Below are positions 21,367 to 26,377 of a stretch of 26,377 nucleotides of DNA, piece by piece. The DNA comes from Saccoglossus kowalevskii. Its lineage: Eukaryota > Hemichordata > Enteropneusta > Harrimaniidae. The position numbers and the translations under genes are program-made. Location of the stretch: assembly GCF_000003605.2 (NCBI RefSeq), contig NW_003142802.1, forward strand, positions 289,892 through 316,268. The letters run 5' to 3'. The notes beneath the pieces were generated by a model. That model had not been told where the DNA came from. It did no database searches and worked only from the letters and a program-made list of their open reading frames with translations. Position 1 is the stretch's first letter, and every line of letters starts with the position of its first letter.

Positions 21367-21569
21367 CTGTGGAATATTTTATTTTCGCTTGGAATTAATT
21401 TTCGCTGATGGAATTAATGATTCAGTGAAAATAAAAACCAGGGAATATAACTTTTTTTTCTACATTTTATATTCAACTTGTCAAAAATCAGTGAAAATAA
21501 ATTCCCTACAAAATACCCAAAAGTCTATTCAGCAAAAATTAATTACAACTAAAATAAAGTATTTTACAG
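21367..21569. mobile_element. TA-flanked CTGTAAA-type MITE, copy B (203 bp)
   Basis: Begins CTGTGGAATATTTTATTTTC and ends with TATTTTACAG, with TA at 21365-21366 and 21570-21571. Inner arms share AATTAATTTTYGCTGA. Internal GTGAAAATAAA segments recur. It produces a 92-codon open frame (21317-21595) that is only an AT-rich shadow. Confidence 0.7.
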
Positions 21570-21599
21570 TATTTAAAAATTCAGTGCAAGTGTAGAAAA

Positions 21600-23350
21600 A
21601 TTTATTTTGCAGGAACTATAAACCTATTATAGATGATAAATCCAGGTTACCTAGTCAGTGTTGAGTCATTTGATTATTATTTTGGGAGGCGTTGGTATTT
21701 GTTTACCTGGTATTTTGATGACAATACTCTGTTGTATTAGAGTCTCCACAATGGACTCTGAAAGCATAATAAATCAATTGTACTATTTTGAATTCACATT
21801 GTACATCTTTTCAAATCACAGTTTTACTGTATTTCAAAGAGATCACATAACTTGTCAATCTAGTTCCTCTTAAGACACAGACACTACTTTATTTGAGTTG
21901 TTTGTAATTCAGATTTTTACCTGATATCAAATATAATGAACTCTTGCTAAATAAAATTGTCTTTCATAAGTTGATTTTATTCTGTAAGGCTATTGTTCAA
22001 TGCTGTTTGTATTGATTGTTTGAATCCAAAACAATGTAACCCTTCTAGAGAGTGTCAAAATTAACTAGTATTTAAAATGTTATGTAATATTTAATGGGTC
22101 ACTTTCATGACCTCTAAAGGTCACACATCCCGGTACTTTCGTTAGTATGAAAATCAAAATTTAGTTTATTTTATTTATATATTTCAGCAAAATTTGCAGC
22201 AGTAAAATTGGAGAGGGGGTGTCTTGAGACACAGAATGTTACTGTAATTACTTGTGCAAAATTTTGTCTTTACTAATGTCTAATAAAATCAAATAAATAA
22301 ATTCACATCATGAGAATTCCTGGCAATGAATGCTGAACAGATTGTTTATTACAGCTTCTTGGACATATGTTAATTCTTTGAAGTCAGAAATATTCAATGC
22401 AGAATTGAAATGTTTCTCTCTTCTCTCATAAAATGCCTCCTCTCCCTCATAAAAATCATGAAAATCCAACATCAGTCACGACTTTTATACAGACAATTGA
22501 TGGAGGGACCATTACTGTGGTACACCTTATTCTATAACACAGTAAGATCATTTATTACACATGTGTTGACAAATCACAGTCACTTATTCATTCACTGACA
22601 TGCACATGTATAATAGTACGCATTTTTTTTCTTATTTTTTCAAATTTATGAAAAAAAATGTCAAAGAAGGTTGGTCCACCAGATAAAAATTTGACATTGT
22701 ACAATTTTCATAAAAAATTGGAATGGTCAAAATATCATAGCTAAAAGAGGATGAACTTAAAATAAGGTCATCCGACTTGAATTACAGTAACCTCAGCAGT
22801 TGAATTGTGATTCTGATCAATTCTCTCAGTGTTTAGTTTGCTGGTCCCCTCCCTAGTTGACCCCCAGGGCCCCTAGTTGACCCTACGCATGTACAAGATC
22901 CTTGCAACTGTCCATATTGGATGGCATTTTGCCAAATTGTTTGGTCTGGATCCGTAGTAATTTGATTCTGAAAGTGTTCTGTGTACTCTCTGGGTTAGTT
23001 CGGTCATCGTAACCGAGTTAGAGAATTTATGTGTGTCTGTGTGTGCATTTATGCTCTAACCACTGCGATCATTCTAACCTTGTCAATATGGGAATCAGAG
23101 CCATAGTAGTTGCTATGAAGATACCAGAGATATCCACAGAAAAATCGGTTACACTGTAATAAACCTCTATAATTTTAAGTCAGGATAATAAAGTAAAAAA
23201 ACATACTAAAATGATAAAATGTAATGCATTAGGGGTCACTATGGTGGTGTGTTGAAGCAAAATAGTAAGTACTGTATTTGCCATGAAATTTAATGCAATC
23301 TATTTTATAATATTGATGATTTTTCAAGTCAAACGTCTCAAAGTAGGGCT
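21600..23350. other. Intron segment without recognised gene
   Basis: AT-rich. Holds a 20-bp duplication (22851), a short TG-rich run near 23030, and an imperfect hairpin around 22650-22725 (AATGTCAA and TTGACATT). No exon-like stretch. Confidence 0.4.
22851..22884. repeat. Short tandem duplication, 20-bp period
   Basis: CCCTAGTTGACCC appears at 22851 and again at 22871, separated by CCAGGGC. A local C-rich island in AT-rich intron. Confidence 0.85.
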
Positions 23351-23523
23351 CAATGCTGGGAAATTCACAAACTCATTGTTTCAATAGAAAAAAGTTTGGG
23401 TACTTCTTTGCTCTTTCTCAGTTGACGACACTCGGCAAAATATTTAGAATTTGTAGTGCTTTTAAAATTTCTGGATTTTCATACATTTTCAGAATTCTCA
23501 AGTTTTTTTTATATTTTTTTCAG

Positions 23524-23668
23524 GTTCATGTAGCAATGAACTGGTTGAAGGACTCGTTGAAGACAAAGACATTGCAGCAAAGGCGGTAGCGTTTGTCATT
23601 AATAGTACACGGAAAGGTGTTGTACCACTCTGTGCTGATGTGGCTCATTTGTTCAGGTCAAAAAAGAG
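23524..23668 (+). CDS. Internal coding exon of the same unidentified gene (partial CDS)
   Basis: A polypyrimidine-rich acceptor (a T-run ending in TTTCAG) and a consensus donor AG|GTAAG bracket 145 bases. Only one of the three frames is open throughout: two leading bases, 47 codons, two trailing bases. The peptide begins SCSNELVEGLVEDKD, continues with a hydrophobic stretch AAKAVAFVIN, and ends with PLCADVAHLFRSKK. The pattern suggests two amphipathic helices, as in an alpha-solenoid (ARM/HEAT-like) fold, but that is a guess from hydrophobicity. The two leading bases complete the codon left open by the exon ending at 7699. The next exon must supply one base to finish an AGN codon, and I found no convincing continuation before the right edge. 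Product not recognised. This is the best-supported exon in the window. Confidence 0.75.
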
Positions 23669-24189
23669 GTAAGACACAACTTTGAAACTAGAATAACACA
23701 AAGCTACCAGTTCCCGTTTTCATTGTAGAAAAATGCATACTATAAGTAAGACCAAAAGAAAAAGTTTTTGCATCTCAGCCCAGGGAAATTAAACAAAATT
23801 TAGTTTTAATTTTTTTTTTGTATTAAGGTTATTCATTACCACAGCAAGATGACTAAAACAAAACAAACAAAAAACTTTCATATTAAAATATCATATTTAC
23901 TTGATTAGAATCACATCTCTAATAAAAGCTAGATTATCATAACATTTTGAAACAGTGAAGTATTCACTGGAGCTTTTTAGACAGGTATAGTCACAGTTAC
24001 GTTTGTGAAATCTATTCCTCTCAAACACTATCATGAAATAACAGTTATTTCTAAAGTGAAAGATTACTGTATTTTGGCCTTAAACACACATGTTATTATT
24101 GTATGTTCATGCACTGCTAATAGAGCAAATATGGTATATAATAAAAAATAATGCATAGGTATAGTGCCATATATCCTTTAAACTGTCCA
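23669..24189. other. Next intron of the unidentified gene, start
   Basis: Follows the AG|GTAAG donor. AT-rich, with a weak copy of the 19434 MITE at about 23891-23940. Confidence 0.45.
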
Positions 24190-24440
24190 TACTCACATTA
24201 CATTACCTCCTGTCACTACGTCATATGAATCAATCCGTAAACCATCCTCAACTCTTTGGTGAGCAATACAGCCTGAGATGCACAAGGTGCATCAGAGCTA
24301 AGCACACATAGCAATTAACTACCCTACCTCGTACTCATTACCCCTGGGTAGTGAAAGTAAAGTACCTTGCCTAGGAACAATAAACCGACAAGATTGCAAT
24401 CAACATTGTGAGTTCAAAGTCATAGCTGTGATGCCTCCAT
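24190..24440. repeat. Possible SINE-like or other dispersed repeat remnant
   Basis: The segment with ACCCCTGGGTAGTGAAAGTA followed by TACCTTGCCTAGGAACAATA, and further on GAGTTCAAAGTC, resembles a dispersed sequence (CTGGGT, then CTTGCC-AAGGACA, then GTTCGAA-type) that I recall from marine animal genomes. No tail or duplication is visible here and it is diverged. The identification is from memory and weak. Confidence 0.3.
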
Positions 24441-24460
24441 CAAACAAAAGTGAATAGATG

Positions 24461-24570
24461 ATTTTCCGTTCAACTGCGAGATCTTGCGTATTGCGTGAAA
24501 AACGCGAATCGAACATGGCCTAAAAAATCAAATGATTTGATTTTGAACTCTAATTCCTTTCATAGCTCAA
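24461..24570 (-). mobile_element. Truncated second copy of the ATTTTCCGTTCA MITE
   Basis: Starts ATTTTCCGTTCAACTGCGAG and continues collinear with the reverse complement of the right end of the 10688-10997 element, including TTTTGAACTC and TAGCTCA. It carries an insertion around GCGTATTGCGTGAAAAACGC that resembles the other end. Similarity fades after about 24570, so most of the element is missing. Confidence 0.65.
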
Positions 24571-25111
24571 AGTCAAAAAGCAAATCTTTAACAGGGGATT
24601 ATATCTATTGATATGTGAACTTTGACCTGGATTGTTGAGCACTACTACTGAAAGTTTTGTATTAAAGGATATTGACACTCTGTGCCTGTTATATTATTAA
24701 TTTGCTGTCAGCTTCACATTGATTTTAATTGAATTTACCCATAACAAGAACAAGCTTTCTAATAATACACTATAGTTAAGTTGTACTGAATCCACAATGG
24801 TTGTAGTATACAACATCCTTCTTGTGGGATTACTTCCTATTGGTGGTAATGTACTTGATTGACATGTAAATAAACAACTCTGCTATCTAAATCACTGAGT
24901 ACACATACAACCTGTTGTGATATGCCTCAAATATTTGGCAGCAGTCATGTTAGGGTCAAAAAGTGCACCATGACCTCACCTAAGTGCTGTTCCTGTTCTC
25001 AGTGCATTTAATTTACAGTGTCTTTCTCACAACCAGTGGCAGCTAGATTACTGATAGCATAGTGGTTGTTGCTTAATTCAGACTCATGATTGGATTAATG
25101 CTGATAAGGAT
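24571..25111. other. No recognised feature
   Basis: AT-rich non-coding DNA. The acceptor-like TTCTCAG near 24999 opens a short frame with no usable donor. Confidence 0.4.
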
Positions 25112-25600
25112 CAACCACTGTACCCCTGGGTGAGTGTGCCACAGACTCAATGGAAGGCCCAAACCACTATACCTTGGGTGGAATTGGGATGGCCAAAGCC
25201 ACTGTATTCTTTATGAATGTTCCACAGACTCAATGGAAGGCCCAAACCACTATACCTTGGGTGGAATTGGGGTGGCCAAAGCCACTGTATTCTTTATGAG
25301 TGTTCCACAGACTCAATGGAAGGCCCAAACCACTATACCATGGGCGATTGTGGAGAAGTCAAATCCACTGTACCCCGGTTGAGTGTGCCACAGACTCAAT
25401 GGGGAAGTCAAATCCACTGTACCCCGGTTGAGTGTGCCACAGACTCAATGGGGAAGTCAAATCCACTGTACCCCGGTTGAGTGTGCTACAGACTCAATGG
25501 AGAAGTCAAATTCACTGTACCCCGGTTGAGTGTGCCACAGACTCAATGGGGAAGTCAAATCCACTTTACCATTGGTGAGTGTGCCACATACTCTATGGCA
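25112..25600. repeat. Composite tandem array: 83-bp units then 49-bp units
   Basis: The anchor CAGACTCAATGG occurs at 25142, 25225, 25308 and 25391 (spacing 83), then 25440, 25489 and 25538 (spacing 49), with a decayed one at 25587. The 83-bp unit contains two related CCACTRTA segments, while the 49-bp unit keeps one, so the long unit looks like the short unit enlarged by an internal duplication. The open frames across it change with unit length, and I do not call a gene. Confidence 0.95.
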
Positions 25601-25602
25601 TA

Positions 25603-25695
25603 ATGGCTACATGACAGTGTCATAATGGTGACATAGTGGTGACATAATGTTTAATAACGATGACATAGTAGTGACATATTGGTGGCATGATGTTT
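25603..25695. repeat. Degenerate short repeat (GGTGACATA-type)
   Basis: Variants of GTGACATA recur about six times at irregular spacing of roughly 11-20 bases, with ATGTTTAA twice, immediately after the composite array. Confidence 0.7.
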
Positions 25696-26032
25696 AAAGG
25701 GGAACTAAATAGAGCCTATTTTGGTGTTTGTATTTATCAAGTTATGTATATTGATTATAAATTTGAAAACAAAAATAAAAAAAATGATTATCTTCAGAGT
25801 TATTATGATTTAAATATGAGAAACCATAAACCTGCGAAGGACTTCCATTTGCGCCATCTTGCCATAAAAAAACGCCCTCATGAGGTATAAACAGGTAAGG
25901 TAACAAAGCACGATGACGAAATAGTATCTGATTAAATATAAGCAACTTAGGGAGCCATAGTTGGCTGGACTGGTGAATTGACTTCTAGTCTTGGTTGTTT
26001 CGACTTTTACGTTAATGTTATTTACAAGCGTA
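25696..26032. other. No recognised gene
   Basis: Begins with TAAAGGGGAACTAAA, reminiscent of the end of some invertebrate repeats, but no matching inverted end is seen. Overlapping open frames on both strands (25687-25890 +, 25742-26043 -) have no motif and no clear splice sites. Confidence 0.35.
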
Positions 26033-26377
26033 TCAACATACAAACATTATGGATGTGCCATTGATCGAGACAGGCGTTTTGTTTTGTTTTTTGTCTAACT
26101 GTCTAATAAATGCTGTTTCCAGTACTACACTCTGCGGCGTGCAATTTATTTCAAAGTCTGGATGCTGGAGTATGCAATCTTGAGTTCGTAGGGTGGTGGT
26201 GGAAACATTTTCGTCCATGTATTCACGGGGCTGCACTGGCAAATCATGGGACAAGTGTCACAGGAACACCAAGCAGATTGTTCACAGACTTCCGTGTAAT
26301 TTGAAATAAAACTATCATCCGAACAAGGGGCATCGTCGATGATATACTTTCATCACTCACACTGGACTGATCTGAAT
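26033..26377 (-). pseudogene. Frameshifted P2X7-like cytoplasmic (ballast) domain remnant, partial
   Basis: On the - strand one frame reads WCSCDTCPM (26245-26271), matching the WCxCxxCxxM start of the zinc-binding domain of the P2X7 C-terminus and of the many stand-alone P2X7-like proteins in invertebrates and fish. A second frame then carries CILQHPDFEINC followed by VVLETAF, matching the family's later C-I-x-x-H-x-x-F-x-x-x-C and V-L-x-x-A pattern, and stops at 26033. The two halves are in different frames, with the shift between about 26226 and 26245, where the CC-x-E segment should be (only PREY remains). Upstream, an acidic serine-rich stretch (about 26337-26375) is in the third frame. 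The family's usual C-terminal part is missing. What is seen: motifs in order on one strand. What is inferred: a decayed gene or transposon-carried copy; an indel error in the assembly is the alternative. Motifs were compared from memory. Confidence 0.55.

Larger units (their letters stand above)
7700..23523 (+). other. Large intron (15.8 kb) of the unidentified gene
   Basis: It is bounded by GTAAGT at 7700 and TTTCAG at 23523, phase 1. I looked inside for further phase-compatible exons with good splice sites and found none that stay open. The closest candidates (after the acceptors at about 18386 and 20801) either stop early in the required phase or have weak flanks. The intron carries MITEs, a 95-bp minisatellite, small duplications and possible regulatory palindromes, listed separately. 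A small missed exon cannot be excluded without transcript data. Confidence 0.55.

Noticed and set aside
22620-22725. Imperfect hairpin with AATGTCAA / TTGACATT arms as a possible microRNA precursor
   Set aside because: The pairing is short and mostly A/T runs; many such pairs are expected by chance here.
25134-25480. Overlapping open frames with repeated TDSMEGPNHYT-like peptides
   Set aside because: They are produced by the 83/49-bp tandem array; the two unit lengths are not multiples of three, so no frame is maintained.
1-26377. tRNA, rRNA or CRISPR features
   Set aside because: No GGTTCRANTCC-type tRNA box and no rRNA-like stretch was noticed. The tandem arrays have no unique spacers, and the DNA is eukaryotic.

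Overview
This window looks like AT-rich, intron- and repeat-dominated genomic DNA from an animal, probably a marine invertebrate. The reasons are the absence of long open reading frames, canonical GT/AG splice sites, many small non-autonomous DNA transposons (MITEs), several minisatellites, and a decayed exon resembling the P2X7-like cytoplasmic domain that is common in invertebrate and fish genomes. I cannot name the species. Almost all open frames in the window are chance frames or lie inside repeats.

Layout. Positions 1-3400 hold an AT-rich simple repeat, a stretch built from a recurring GTAAA-type motif, a 1.13-kb terminal-inverted-repeat element (1786-2914) with a perfect 6-bp target-site duplication, and a 24-bp minisatellite that begins two bases after that duplication. 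Positions 3953-6615 form a foldback-like element. Its inverted arms contain a 23-bp palindromic tandem unit, and a 402-bp hAT-like MITE is nested inside it. A protein-coding gene on the + strand begins near 7.4-7.6 kb. Its first coding exon (7582-7699) ends at a GTAAGT donor, and an exon in compatible phase lies at 23524-23668. The 15.8 kb between them reads as one large intron, filled with MITEs, a 95-bp minisatellite (about 15.47-16.42 kb) and a possible RFX X-box. The gene continues beyond the right edge.

The last 3 kb carry a truncated MITE copy, a composite tandem array whose period switches from 83 to 49 bp, and on the - strand a frameshifted remnant of a P2X7-like cysteine/histidine domain (26033-26377).

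Nothing here forms a multi-gene system. The best candidates for new description are the transposable elements: the GATCCGTGG-ended element with a 6-bp duplication, the palindromic-unit foldback element, and a TA-flanked CTGTAAA MITE family with several copies in one intron. The gene itself is not identified; its 87 visible residues did not match a family I could name.
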